Shown: piece after piece, positions 52,562 to 61,951 of the stretch
Position numbering within the stretch: the stretch's first letter is position 1
Layout of the letters: every line of letters starts with the position of its first letter
Assembly (NCBI RefSeq): GCF_009830125.1
Contig: NZ_WUPT01000003.1
Coordinates: forward strand, 1 to 64,000
DNA length: 64,000 bases
DNA from: Kangsaoukella pontilimi
Lineage (GTDB): Bacteria > Pseudomonadota > Alphaproteobacteria > Rhodobacterales > Rhodobacteraceae
Reading direction: 5' to 3'
Notes under the pieces: model-generated
What the model was told of the DNA's origin: nothing
The model's input: the letters and a program-made list of their open reading frames with translations, nothing else
Database searches by the model: none
Position numbers and translations under genes: made by a program

Positions 52562-54000
52562 GCCAGTGCACCCGGCATGTCGGCGCCGCCAAGCGACTGC
52601 ATCCGGATGGCCAGGACCCAGACGCCCGCGATGACAAGGCTGAGAATCCATGCGCCCGAAGTGAAGGTCGCGACCAGCGCCAGGAACAGCGCGAAGGACG
52701 TCGCCATCCCGCTTGCCTCGCGGAGCGTGTCCGAGTTTGTCGCCATGACGAGGATGGTCAGAACGACCGCCAGACCGGCTGCTGCCAGCGTCACGGTCGT
52801 TGCCGGGAAGCCGCCCTCGGTCAGCATCGAGAAGGGCGCCCACGCCCCGTCGACCCCGATCATGCCGGTCCGCTCAAGTACCCAGAAGGCCGCGATCAGC
52901 GCGATCCCGACAGACACCGGTCCGGCGATCCGCCGCTTGTACCATTCGTGGTTCCCGAAGAGGACACCGAAGGCGATATAGGCCGCGGCGATCACCGAAA
53001 GCTGTCCCAGCTCCACGCCGATATTGAAGCCGATGAGCTTCGGGATGAAGTTATCCGCGCCAAGGCCGAAGTCCTGCAGAACGCTGGCAAAGCCCAGACC
53101 GTGCAGAAGCCCGAAGCAGAAGACGACGAACGGCCGCCAGGGCGTCAGCCCGCGCGATAGCACGTTCTCGATCCCGACATAGACGATGGAGGCCGCGATC
53201 AGCGGCTCGACGATATCGGGCGATATCCGCACGATATCGAGCGCGCCGAGCGCGAGTGTGACCGTATGGGCCAGCGTGAAGGCCGTGACCTGCCACAGAA
53301 GCGCGCCCATCCGCAGGGCAAGAAAAAACAGCCCCAGCACGAAAAGGATATGGTCAAGCCCGAGCGGGATGATGTGGTCGAATCCCACGCCGATATAATC
53401 GACGAAAGCCTCGCCCGCGGTCTGATCCGTCGCACCGAGACGCGGGATTTCGTCCGAAAGCTGGCCGCCGATCAGAAACGCGGAATAGCCGCCCTCGACG
53501 CCCGGCTGGCGCACGACGAGAGGTCCGAGAGACGCGTCCCAGCCCACGACCACCGGCGCTCCGCCCTCGGGAAGTGCGCCAGACAGGATGACGCGGGATG
53601 TCCGCGCATCCTCGACATTGCCCACCTCCGGCACATCCATCGATTGGATATCGAGCGCGATGTCCTCGCCACCGCTTCGGAATGTCATCCGCTCGCGAAT
53701 TTCGGGCCAGTCCTTGCGGAATTCCTCCGCCAGCGCGTCGGGTTCCAGAGCGCGTGCCGCGTCATAGGCGTCTGCGTTCTCGGCGTCATTCGTATCCTGA
53801 ACCCCTTCGAGGTTCAGCCCGGCGACCCCGGCTTCCAGCGTCCAGTCAAGCTGCACCGTGATGCTGTCGGCACTGATATCCAGTCCCATTACAGCCGGTT
53901 GTACCTCGTGCGCGCTCGCGGAAGCGTGAAGCAGAACGCTTGACACCACCGCCGCAAGACACACCCTGACCCATGACACAAACAGACTGGCACCCGACAT
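52558..54000 (-). CDS. HupE/UreJ-family membrane protein
   Basis: The 480-residue protein has a signal peptide (hydrophobic to about residue 30, then SAHE), a soluble periplasmic domain of about 170 residues, and a C-terminal HupE/UreJ membrane part with about seven helices. Histidine motifs FDHIIPLGLDHILFVLG, LAHTVTLALGA and FGLLHGLGFA suggest transport of nickel, cobalt or another transition metal. ATG 54000 overlaps the start codon of the divergent DUF4198 gene (CATG); an alternative ATG at 54018 lies inside that gene. Confidence 0.85.
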   Translation of the reverse strand: MSGASLFVSWVRVCLAAVVSSVLLHASASAHEVQPAVMGLDISADSITVQLDWTLEAGVAGLNLEGVQDTNDAENADAYDAARALEPDALAEEFRKDWPEIRERMTFRSGGEDIALDIQSMDVPEVGNVEDARTSRVILSGALPEGGAPVVVGWDASLGPLVVRQPGVEGGYSAFLIGGQLSDEIPRLGATDQTAGEAFVDYIGVGFDHIIPLGLDHILFVLGLFFLALRMGALLWQVTAFTLAHTVTLALGALDIVRISPDIVEPLIAASIVYVGIENVLSRGLTPWRPFVVFCFGLLHGLGFASVLQDFGLGADNFIPKLIGFNIGVELGQLSVIAAAYIAFGVLFGNHEWYKRRIAGPVSVGIALIAAFWVLERTGMIGVDGAWAPFSMLTEGGFPATTVTLAAAGLAVVLTILVMATNSDTLREASGMATSFALFLALVATFTSGAWILSLVIAGVWVLAIRMQSLGGADMPGALA

Positions 54001-54793
54001 GAAACGCTCCCTCAGCATGGCACTTGCACTGGCATGTATCGCATTTTCCGCCGAAGGCCATGAGTTCTGGATCGATCCGGTCGAGCATCAAGTGGCGCCG
54101 GGCGCCAATATCGTGGCGGATTTGCGGGTCGGACAGGAATACGGTGGGTCGGCCTATTCTTACCTGCCGCCACGCTTCCGGCGCTTCGACTACGCGTTCG
54201 ACGGTCAGGTGGCGCCGGTAGAAGGGCTGATCGGGGACCGCCCTGCCGTCACCATGGCGGCACCGGGCGAAGGGCTGGTAACGCTCATCCACGTCACGAC
54301 GGATTCGCGGATCACATGGGACGATTTCGCGGATTTCGAGGCCTTCGTCGTCCACAAGGACGCCGAATGGACGCTTGAGCCGCATGAGTCGGGAGAGTTG
54401 TCGAAGGAAAAGGTCAGCGAGGTCTATTCGCGCTACGCCAAGTCTCTCGTGGGTGTGGGAAAAAGTGCAGGCTCCGACATCGAGGCCGGCCTTCTGACCG
54501 AGATCGTGGCGCTGGAGAACCCCTACACCGACGACACCTCCGATGGTGTCGATGTCAGGCTTCTCTATCAGGGCGAGCCGCGCGGCGACGAGCAGATCGA
54601 GATTTACCAGAAGACGCCCGAAGGCGAGGTGACCGTGTCGACCGTCCGGACTGATGACGACGGCGTCGCAAGTATCCCGGTCACGCCGGGCAATCGTTAC
54701 ATGCTGGATGCGGTCGTCCTGCGCCGCGCCGAAGGGCCTGAGATCTGGGAAAGCCTCTGGGCCAACCTGACCTTCGCCGTTCCCGCCGAATAA
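53999..54793 (+). CDS. exported DUF4198 protein, probable metal-uptake partner
   Basis: The 264-residue protein has a signal peptide (MKRSLSMALALACIAFSAEG), then HEFWIDPVEHQVAPG, the DUF4198 opening with a mature histidine at the cleavage site. DUF4198 proteins are often encoded beside nickel or cobalt transporters. Its neighbour is the HupE/UreJ gene, and the two start codons share bases on opposite strands. Both open their mature parts with a histidine, which could bind metal. Confidence 0.85.
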   Translation: MKRSLSMALALACIAFSAEGHEFWIDPVEHQVAPGANIVADLRVGQEYGGSAYSYLPPRFRRFDYAFDGQVAPVEGLIGDRPAVTMAAPGEGLVTLIHVTTDSRITWDDFADFEAFVVHKDAEWTLEPHESGELSKEKVSEVYSRYAKSLVGVGKSAGSDIEAGLLTEIVALENPYTDDTSDGVDVRLLYQGEPRGDEQIEIYQKTPEGEVTVSTVRTDDDGVASIPVTPGNRYMLDAVVLRRAEGPEIWESLWANLTFAVPAE

Positions 54794-54797
54794 TACC

Positions 54798-54920
54798 TTA
54801 GCGATCGAGCCGCCCGGTCGCGCGTTTTGGCAGGGCCAGCACAAAGAGATCCCGCAGCACCACGCAGGTCAGAACACCGGCGAGGGCAAGGTCGAGGGCG
54901 TATTGTGTCTCGGGCGTCAT
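54798..54920 (-). CDS. small single-span protein, 40 residues
   Basis: The frame MTPETQYALDLALAGVLTCV and onward has one hydrophobic helix (about 10-32) and a basic tail (KRATGRLDR). The ATG at 54920 is internal to a longer frame but fits a small membrane protein. No clear Shine-Dalgarno was seen, so support is moderate. It ends four bases from the DUF4198 stop. Confidence 0.5.
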   Translation of the reverse strand: MTPETQYALDLALAGVLTCVVLRDLFVLALPKRATGRLDR

Positions 54921-55058
54921 GGCCGGGTCTCCAATCTGTCGTTGATTTGACCAGACCATCGGAAACCGGCGCGCGAAGGACGCGGCCAAGGTCATTCACC
55001 GGCGAATTCTGGGCCGACTGTGGTGGAACGACGGCACATGTGCCGCACGCGCACCAAT

Positions 55059-55826
55059 TCAGTCGAAAACGGGCGGATTGTATCCAACACCAGTCAGATA
55101 CAGCCCGTCGGGCGGTGCCACGGGACCGCAGGCGGCGCGATCCCGCGCTGCCAGAGCCTCGGCCACGTCATTCGGCGCCCACGCGCCATGGCCCACACGC
55201 TCGAGCGTTCCAACCAGTGACCGCACCTGGTTGTGCAGGAAACTCCGCGCCCGGAAGGTCAGCCGGATCTCTGTGCCGCCTGGCGTGTCCTCTGCGGTGA
55301 TCCCTATCTCGTCCAGCGTCTTCACCGGCGATTTGGCCTGACAGATCGAGGCGCGGAAGGTCGTAAAGTCGTGCTTGCCGATCAGGTGCGCCGCGCCTTC
55401 GCGCATGGCATCCACGTCGAGCGCGCCCTTGACCAGCCATGCCTTGCCCCGGTCATGGACCAGCGGCGCGCGGCGGCTGACGATCCGGAAGAGATAGCGC
55501 CGCTCATTGGCCGAAAAGCGGGCGTGCCAGTCGGGGTCCACCTGCACGCAGGCGGTGATCGCCACAGGCTCGGGCTTCAGGTGATAGTTCAGCGCCTCGG
55601 ACAGTCGGAACGGCTCCCAGTCGCGCGCCATGTCGGCATGGGCCACCTGACCGGTCGCGTGGACCCCCGCATCGGTTCGGCCCGCTGCCGCGATGGAGGG
55701 CACGTCAGGCTCCAGACGCGCCAGCGCACGCTCGATCGCACCCTGCACCGAGGGCTGATCCGCCTGACGCTGCCAGCCCGCAAAGGGCTGACCGTCATAC
55801 TCTATGAGGAACGCGTATCGCGGCAT
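55059..55826 (-). CDS. truA: tRNA pseudouridine(38-40) synthase
   Basis: The 255-residue enzyme makes pseudouridine in the anticodon arm of many tRNAs. The catalytic Asp52 lies in [31 protein letters not shown] at the start and [17 protein letters not shown] are conserved. Length is normal. It faces a promoter-sized gap and then the cupin gene on the same strand upstream. Confidence 0.95.
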   Translation of the reverse strand: MPRYAFLIEYDGQPFAGWQRQADQPSVQGAIERALARLEPDVPSIAAAGRTDAGVHATGQVAHADMARDWEPFRLSEALNYHLKPEPVAITACVQVDPDWHARFSANERRYLFRIVSRRAPLVHDRGKAWLVKGALDVDAMREGAAHLIGKHDFTTFRASICQAKSPVKTLDEIGITAEDTPGGTEIRLTFRARSFLHNQVRSLVGTLERVGHGAWAPNDVAEALAARDRAACGPVAPPDGLYLTGVGYNPPVFD

Positions 55827-55865
55827 GGACGCGCCCTAGCGCGAATGATGGGCCGGGGGCAACTC

Positions 55866-56231
55866 TCAGGGATACTGGACGACGACGGCGTCGAAGGCCT
55901 CGTCGCTTACCACGCGGGTGTGGTGTCCCTCGCCATGGGTGTCCTCCATCCGCCAGACATCGCCTGGTCCGATGATCCGCTTTTCGCCATCGCTGGCCGT
56001 GACCTCGACCGCGCCGCTGCGGCAGACCAGCATTTGAGCGCGGGGGCTGGGATGCTTCGGTTCGTTCCAGCCTGCGGGAAGGCGGAGGAACACCGCCTGC
56101 GCCGCCGCCTCAGGCTCGGACAGGTGAATGTTCCCCGCGGGCGGAGCGAATTCGATCGGTGTCAATCCGACATGCACATCGGTCCAGTGGCTGACACCGG
56201 CCTCGTCAGCATAGAGCAGCTGATATTTCAT
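55866..56231 (-). CDS. cupin-domain protein
   Basis: The 121-residue protein is a single cupin barrel. GWNEPKHPSPRAQMLVCRSGAVEVTASDG and GPGDVWRMEDTHGEGHHTRVV give the two cupin motifs, with histidines suited to bind a metal. Function is unknown. ATG 56231 is chosen; the longer frame is antisense to the region upstream of ycjX. It is divergent from the ycjX gene. Confidence 0.85.
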   Translation of the reverse strand: MKYQLLYADEAGVSHWTDVHVGLTPIEFAPPAGNIHLSEPEAAAQAVFLRLPAGWNEPKHPSPRAQMLVCRSGAVEVTASDGEKRIIGPGDVWRMEDTHGEGHHTRVVSDEAFDAVVVQYP

Positions 56232-56359
56232 TGTCTCACTCCGCAGGATGTACCGGATGCTAGGGAACGCCGCGTCACCCTGACAAGCCTTTCCGGTGGT
56301 CACTGGCGCAATCGCCGCGCGGCTCCTATGTTCTGACACTGAGGAAAGAGGGCGCGGAT

Positions 56360-57775
56360 TTGGTACTTGGTACGATCGCCGACGGTCTGACACGAGGTGT
56401 CGAGACAACGGTCAACACAGTCAGCGAAGCGTTTTTCGAGCCGGTGATCCGCCTGGGCGTTACCGGGCTAAGCCGTGCGGGCAAGACCGTGTTCATCACC
56501 TCGCTGGTTGCCAATCTGGTGCAGCGGGGCCGGATGCCCGCGCTGCGCGCTGCAGCCGATGGCCGCCTTCTGTCCGCCTGGCTTCAGCCTCAGCCCGACG
56601 ACACCGTGCCCCGCTTCCCTTACGAGGATCACCTGGCCCGGATCACAGGACCGGAGCCCACTTGGCCCGAAGGCACGACCGGCATCAGCGAGTTGCGCCT
56701 CTCGCTTCGGGTAAAGCCGGACGGATTGCTCGGCGGGCTGTCGGGCCCGCGCACGATCCACCTGGATATCGTGGACTATCCCGGCGAGTGGCTTCTCGAT
56801 CTTGCGCTTCTGGATGTGGATTTCGAGACGTGGTCCAAATCCGTTCTCGAAAAGATCGCCAACCGGGATCAGGCCGCCCCGTTCCGAGCGCTGCTGGAGC
56901 AGACGGACCCGACCGCGAAACTGGACGAACCCACCGCCCAGAGGCTTGCCGAAGCCTTCACCGGCTACCTGACCGAGGCACGGGAGGCGGGGTATTCCGA
57001 CTGCACCCCCGGCCGGTTCCTGTTGCCGGGGGACCTGCGCGGCTCGCCCGTTCTGACATTCGCGCCCCTGCCACCCTCTGACGCCGGGCGCGGGACACTG
57101 GCCCGAGAGTTCGCCCGCCGCTTCGACGCCTACAAACGCGAGGTCGTGCGCCCCTTCTTTCGTGACCACTTTTCCCGGATCGACCGGCAGATCGTCCTCG
57201 TCGACGTGCTTGGCGCCATTCACGCGGGTCCGAAGGCGGTCGAGGATCTGCGCATCGCCCTCTCGGACATCCTTGCGGCCTTCCGGCCCGGCAAGAACGC
57301 ATTTCTGTCGCAGATCTTCCTCGGCAAGCGGGTCGAGAAGATCCTCTTCGCCGCCACCAAGGCCGACCACCTGCACAACAGTCAGCACGCCAGCCTGACG
57401 GCGATCGCCGATGCGCTTCTGACCGACGCCCGTGCCCGCGCGGATTTCGCGGGTGCCGAGACGCGCGCCATGTCCATCGCGGCGCTGAGATCCACTACCG
57501 AGGACCGCATCAGTCGCGATGGCCGTGAGCTGGACGTCGTGCGTGGCCGGTTGCTGGACGGTGGGCGGCACGCCGCCTTCTATCCCGGTCGTCTGCCGGA
57601 AGACCCCGCCCGCCTGCTGACCCCGGCGCGGCAGGGGGCCGAAGCGTGGCTTGACGCGGATTATGGCGTGATGACGTTTGCGCCCGAGCCGCTGACGCTG
57701 AAGCCCGGCGACGGGCCGCCCCATATCCGTCTCGACCGCGCCGCCGAGTTCCTGATCGGGGACCGCCTCAGATGA
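56360..57775 (+). CDS. YcjX-family nucleotide-binding protein
   Basis: The 471-residue protein belongs to the YcjX (DUF463) family of P-loop ATPase/GTPase-like proteins. The Walker A motif GLSRAGKT (36-43) and IVDYPGEWLLDL give the nucleotide site. A TTG start at 56360 is used; GAGGAAAGAGGG lies just upstream. Its partner gene ycjF-like follows after a GNAT gene. The exact role is unknown; YcjX/YcjF are stress-linked in enterics. Confidence 0.85.
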   Translation: MVLGTIADGLTRGVETTVNTVSEAFFEPVIRLGVTGLSRAGKTVFITSLVANLVQRGRMPALRAAADGRLLSAWLQPQPDDTVPRFPYEDHLARITGPEPTWPEGTTGISELRLSLRVKPDGLLGGLSGPRTIHLDIVDYPGEWLLDLALLDVDFETWSKSVLEKIANRDQAAPFRALLEQTDPTAKLDEPTAQRLAEAFTGYLTEAREAGYSDCTPGRFLLPGDLRGSPVLTFAPLPPSDAGRGTLAREFARRFDAYKREVVRPFFRDHFSRIDRQIVLVDVLGAIHAGPKAVEDLRIALSDILAAFRPGKNAFLSQIFLGKRVEKILFAATKADHLHNSQHASLTAIADALLTDARARADFAGAETRAMSIAALRSTTEDRISRDGRELDVVRGRLLDGGRHAAFYPGRLPEDPARLLTPARQGAEAWLDADYGVMTFAPEPLTLKPGDGPPHIRLDRAAEFLIGDRLR

Positions 57776-58218
57776 GGACGACAAGGCCCGCCCGCGCCGA
57801 AGATGCGCCCCGGCTTACCGGAATCCTGTCCGACTGGATCGAAGAAACAGCTTGGATGCCCCGGCTTCACAGCAGGACTGACACGCTTGCCTTCGTCCGT
57901 GACATGATCCACGGCGGCGGCGTCGATGTGCTCTGCGACGGGGAAAGAGCCCACGGCTTCCTTCAGGAAACCGGCGGCCATATCTCGGCCCTCTACCTTG
58001 CACCTTCCGCGCGGGGCCAGGGGGGTGGCGTGATGCTGCTCGACGCGGCCAAGGCGCGGTCGGACAGGCTCGATCTCTGGACCTTCGCCGCGAACACCGG
58101 CGCGCGGCGTTTCTATCGCCGCGAGGGGTTCGTCGAGACCGATACGAGCTCCGACAATGATGAAGGTCTGCCTGACGTGCGGATGCAGTGGGCGAAAGAG
58201 GACACGACCGATGGATAA
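57772..58218 (+). CDS. GNAT-family acetyltransferase
   Basis: The 148-residue protein has the GNAT fold, with the acetyl-CoA motif LYLAPSARGQGGGVMLLDAAK (about 73-93) and the closing NTGARRFYRREGFVE. Substrate unknown. It overlaps ycjX by ATGA and the YcjF-like gene by eight bases, so it sits within the YcjX/YcjF operon. Confidence 0.87.
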   Translation: MRTTRPARAEDAPRLTGILSDWIEETAWMPRLHSRTDTLAFVRDMIHGGGVDVLCDGERAHGFLQETGGHISALYLAPSARGQGGGVMLLDAAKARSDRLDLWTFAANTGARRFYRREGFVETDTSSDNDEGLPDVRMQWAKEDTTDG

Positions 58219-59227
58219 CCGCCGCGACGGACCCGTCCTGATCGAACTGGACGACGCCCCCCGGCCCAGCCCGGCCGAGGCGCCACCGATCGAGGATGAC
58301 GGTACCCGGCCGACCGGGCAGGCCATGCACACAGTCGCCGCCATCGCCGCGCGGCGGCCGTCACGGCTAACCCGCTGGTTCTGGCAGCTTCTGACCGCCG
58401 TGGTCGTCTTTTTCGTTTCCGTCGCGCTTTGGGACTGGGTGACGTCTCTGGTCCAGCGGAACGAGGTTCTGGGCTGGGCGGCGCTTGGTCTCGTCGGGCT
58501 GTTCCTCGCGGTCTGCCTTGCGATCATCCTGCGCGAAGCGGCGGCGCTGACACGGCTCAAGCGGATCGAGCATCTCCACATCGAAGCCGAGCGCGTGCTT
58601 GCGGACGGCGATCTGGCCGCCGCGCGCGCCCTCGTCGGCAAGCTGAAAAGCCACTATGCCGGGCGAGAGGACATGCGCTGGGGGCTTGACCGGCTGGCCA
58701 AGTCGGATGCCGATGTCTTCGACGCTGACGCGGCCCTCGCCCTGGCCGAGGATGCGCTTCTGACCCCGCTCGACGCGCTTGCAAGGCGCGAGGTCGAGGC
58801 GGCGGCGCGGCAGGTTGCGACTGTAACGGCGCTTGTTCCGCTCGCCTTCGCTGATGTGGCGGCGGCGCTCACCTCCAATCTCAGGATGATCCGCCGGATC
58901 GCGGAAATCTACGGCGGGCGCTCGGGCACGCTCGGCACCTGGCGGCTGACACGCGCGGTCATCACGCACCTCGTGGCGACGGGTGCGGTCGCCGTGGGCG
59001 ATGACCTGATCTCGTCGGTGGGCGGCGGTCACCTTTTGTCGAAGCTCTCGCGCCGTTTCGGTGAGGGCCTGGTCAACGGTGCCCTGACCGCGCGAGTCGG
59101 TGTCGCCGCGATCGAGGTCTGCCGCCCGCTGCCGTTCCTGCAGGCGAAGAGGCCCCGCGTGACGGCGCTGGTGCAACGCGCCCTGACAGGGCTTTTCGAC
59201 CGCGACGGCACGCCGGGCGCGTCCTGA
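58211..59227 (+). CDS. YcjF/TIGR01620-family membrane protein
   Basis: The 338-residue protein has two N-terminal helices (about 55-78 and 86-108) and a large cytosolic domain of the DUF697 type with NLRMIRRIAEIYGGRSG (about 221-237). In many proteobacteria it pairs with YcjX. ATG 58211 lies inside the end of the GNAT gene. The next gene begins 18 bases downstream. Confidence 0.87.
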   Translation: MDNRRDGPVLIELDDAPRPSPAEAPPIEDDGTRPTGQAMHTVAAIAARRPSRLTRWFWQLLTAVVVFFVSVALWDWVTSLVQRNEVLGWAALGLVGLFLAVCLAIILREAAALTRLKRIEHLHIEAERVLADGDLAAARALVGKLKSHYAGREDMRWGLDRLAKSDADVFDADAALALAEDALLTPLDALARREVEAAARQVATVTALVPLAFADVAAALTSNLRMIRRIAEIYGGRSGTLGTWRLTRAVITHLVATGAVAVGDDLISSVGGGHLLSKLSRRFGEGLVNGALTARVGVAAIEVCRPLPFLQAKRPRVTALVQRALTGLFDRDGTPGAS

Positions 59228-59244
59228 GAAAAGGTATCTGAGAC

Positions 59245-60867
59245 ATGGAATCTCTTGCAGACGACCTGAAAACCATGACCTTCACGCCGCTGGCGGACGA
59301 GCATGTCCGCGCGATCCGGCGTATCGCGGAAGAGGTCCAGTTCGCCGAGGGGGACATGGTCGCCGAGGTCGGCACCCCCATGGAGCGGTTTATCTACGTG
59401 CTGGAAGGCGAAATCGAGGTGGTCGACCCCTGGACCGGCGAGAGGTACCTGCCGAATGCGCTTGGTCCCACGCAGTTCATGGGCGAAATCGCGTTTCTCA
59501 GCGGTGGGCGATACACGCTGCCGATGCGTGCCGCCAAGCCCACCCGCGTGCTCTCGGCCCCGCGCGAGGACATGCTCGCTCTGATGTCGCGCGTGCCGGA
59601 ACTCAGCGACCACATCATCACGGTCTTCGCCGCCCGGCGCCGCCGGCAGCTCGAACAGAACGACAGCTCGCTCAAGCTGATCGGCGCGGATGTCGACCGG
59701 AACATTCGCCGCATCGCCAGTTTCGCCGCGCGGAACCGGATTCCCTACCAATCGGTCGATCTCGAAAGCGAGGCCGCCGGGGAACTGGTCGAGGAATGCA
59801 ATCTCTCCGACCATGGCCCTGCGGTGATTTTCGGCCGTGACCGTGCGCTGTCCGAGCCGACGCCGATGAAGGTCGCTGAACTTCTGGGCCTGGCGCTCGA
59901 TGCCGACGCCGAAACGGTATTCGACGTGATGATCGTGGGTGGCGGGCCTGCGGGCGTCGCGGCCGGGGTTTATGCCGGGGCGGAGGGGCTGAAGGCGCTG
60001 GTGGTCGAAGACATGGCCGTCGGCGGTCAGGCCGGCACATCGAGCCGGATCGAGAACTACATGGGCTTTCCTACCGGAATATCCGGCGCTGACCTGTGCT
60101 GGCGGGGCGAAGTGCAGGCCATGAAATTCGGCACCCGTTTCGCCGTGCCCCACCGGGCGCAGCGCCTGCACCGGGGCGACGACGGCATGTTCTGCGTCAC
60201 GCTCGATGACGGCCGCGAGCTTTGCGCCAAGTCCGTCGTGGTCGCCACGGGTGTCCAATACCGCCGGCTTCCCATCGAGGGGCTGGAGGCCTTCGAGGGC
60301 GCGGGCATCTACTATGCCGCCACCGATGTCGAGGCGCGGTTCTGCAGTGGTACCGAAGCGGTCGTGATCGGCGGCGGCAACTCGGCGGGGCAGGCGGCGA
60401 TGTTTCTCAGCCGAAGCGCCAAACACGTGCATGTGCTCGTGCGGGGACGGTCGCTTGCATCATCGATGTCGGACTACCTTCTCAGCCGGCTGGAAAAGGA
60501 CCCGCGCATCACGATCCACTACAATACCGAGATGACGGCGCTTGAAGGCGACGACACGCTGGAATGTGTGACAATCCGCGATAAGCGCGCCGGCGAAGAC
60601 TGGACGGTCAATACCAGGGCTGTCTTCGTCATGGTGGGCGCTGCACCGAATACAGACTGGCTATCCGATATCGTGAAACTGAACGAACAGGGCTTTGTCA
60701 TGACTGGTCCCGAGGTCGGCGCGAAGTCCTCCTACGAGACGTCCGAGCCCGGCGTCTTTGCCGTTGGCGACGTGCGCGCACAGTCGGTCAAGCGCGTCGC
60801 ATCCGCCGTTGGCGAAGGCTCTGTTGTGATGTCCAGCGTGTGGGAATACGTAGACGCCTTGGATTGA
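59245..60867 (+). CDS. CNB-domain/thioredoxin reductase-like fusion flavoprotein
   Basis: The 540-residue protein has three parts: a cyclic-nucleotide-binding-like domain (about 20-115, GEIAFLSGGRYT), a thioredoxin-like segment (about 143-215) without CxxC, and a TrxR-like flavoprotein domain with GGGPAG (232-237) and GGGNSAG (376-382). The redox CxxC of true TrxR, expected near 358-362, reads AATD; only Cys367 is near. It may be a flavin reductase or sensor rather than a thioredoxin reductase. The ligand of the CNB part is unknown. Confidence 0.85.
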   Translation: MESLADDLKTMTFTPLADEHVRAIRRIAEEVQFAEGDMVAEVGTPMERFIYVLEGEIEVVDPWTGERYLPNALGPTQFMGEIAFLSGGRYTLPMRAAKPTRVLSAPREDMLALMSRVPELSDHIITVFAARRRRQLEQNDSSLKLIGADVDRNIRRIASFAARNRIPYQSVDLESEAAGELVEECNLSDHGPAVIFGRDRALSEPTPMKVAELLGLALDADAETVFDVMIVGGGPAGVAAGVYAGAEGLKALVVEDMAVGGQAGTSSRIENYMGFPTGISGADLCWRGEVQAMKFGTRFAVPHRAQRLHRGDDGMFCVTLDDGRELCAKSVVVATGVQYRRLPIEGLEAFEGAGIYYAATDVEARFCSGTEAVVIGGGNSAGQAAMFLSRSAKHVHVLVRGRSLASSMSDYLLSRLEKDPRITIHYNTEMTALEGDDTLECVTIRDKRAGEDWTVNTRAVFVMVGAAPNTDWLSDIVKLNEQGFVMTGPEVGAKSSYETSEPGVFAVGDVRAQSVKRVASAVGEGSVVMSSVWEYVDALD

Positions 60868-60927
60868 TCGAGCGCAATGCGCGCTTGAAGACGGCCGGGG
60901 CACCCTGCCGCGAGCAGGAGACGCCCG

Positions 60928-61638
60928 ATGCTTGAACACGACCACGATCTTCCGTCCATCCGCGAACGGCTGGCAGGCCCTCGCCGGGTCTCCTATCTGA
61001 GGGACGCAGTCTTCGGGGCCATTGACGGTGCGGTGACGACTTTCGCCATCGTCGCCGGCGTTGTCGGGGCAAACCTGCCCTTCAAGGTCATCGTGGCGCT
61101 CGGGATCGCCAACGTGCTCGCCGACGGCTTCTCGATGGCGGCGGGCAACTATTCCGGGACCAAGGCCGAGCTCGACGAGGCCATGCGCCTGCGCGAGATC
61201 GAGGAACGGCACATCCGCCTCGCGCCCGAGGGCGAGAAGGCTGAACTTCGCGAGATTCTGGCGTCGAAGGGATTGGAAGGCGACGTGCTGACCGCCGCGA
61301 CCGAAGCAATCGCCTCGGACCGGAAGCGCTGGATCGACATGATGCTGGTCGAGGAATACGGCCTTTCGCCCGTCGATCCGCATCCGATGCGCGCGGCGAT
61401 TGCGACATTCGCGGCCTTCCTTGTCGCGGGAATGGTGCCGCTCCTTCCCTACCTGTTCGGTCTTTCCGACCCATTCCGCCTGTCGATCTGGGCCACGGGC
61501 GTTACCTTCTTCGCTGTGGGCGCGATCAAATCGCGCTGGAGCCTTGCGCCCTGGTGGCGTTCGGGGATCGAGACGCTTCTGATCGGGGGCGTGGCTGCAT
61601 TCATCGCATATTTCGTCGGAACACTCTTCAGGGCCTGA
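60928..61638 (+). CDS. VIT1/CCC1-family transporter
   Basis: The 236-residue membrane protein matches the VIT1/CCC1 group, which moves Fe2+ or Mn2+. DAVFGAIDGAVTTFAIVAGVVGA (about 26-48) and LADGFSMAAGNYSGTKAELD (about 64-83) are the signature helices. About five helices and a central charged loop are seen. It is 60 bases after the fusion flavoprotein and may share its transcript. Confidence 0.88.
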   Translation: MLEHDHDLPSIRERLAGPRRVSYLRDAVFGAIDGAVTTFAIVAGVVGANLPFKVIVALGIANVLADGFSMAAGNYSGTKAELDEAMRLREIEERHIRLAPEGEKAELREILASKGLEGDVLTAATEAIASDRKRWIDMMLVEEYGLSPVDPHPMRAAIATFAAFLVAGMVPLLPYLFGLSDPFRLSIWATGVTFFAVGAIKSRWSLAPWWRSGIETLLIGGVAAFIAYFVGTLFRA

Positions 61639-61951
61639 TACGCATCGGGCGGGCATCGCCTGAGGGCGCGGCCCGGCTTGCGGTTTGTATGGGGGCGGAA
61701 ATCGTCCTCGGCGCCGCGGGCCGCGTCAATGCTTTGGCAGGCGGCTTTCGGAACAGGTGCTGCGCTGACGAAAAGGGCAAGAAAGCGGTGCATCATGGGG
61801 CCTCCGTCTGGTGTCACGAAGCACCGTCTCACTGTGCGGGACGCGCGCCCACGGCCTTGAACCGCAAGCACCCGTAAGCGACCCGTAAGTCCCTTGGCAG
61901 GCGCGGGCGGCTCGGCCATCCTGTCGGGGCAACGAGATGCGAGACTGAACG
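61639..61951. other. 313-base spacer with direct repeat
   Basis: No convincing gene is seen in this gap; the minus-strand frame starting at 61797 runs into the transporter gene and lacks family features. ACCCGTAAG occurs twice, at 61870-61878 and 61881-61889, one helical turn apart, 62 bases before the XRE regulator gene, and could be an operator. Confidence 0.6.

Noticed and set aside
61449-61919. Minus-strand frame with a signal-like start at 61797
   Set aside because: It overlaps the end of the VIT1-family gene, shows no family features and has no good ribosome site.
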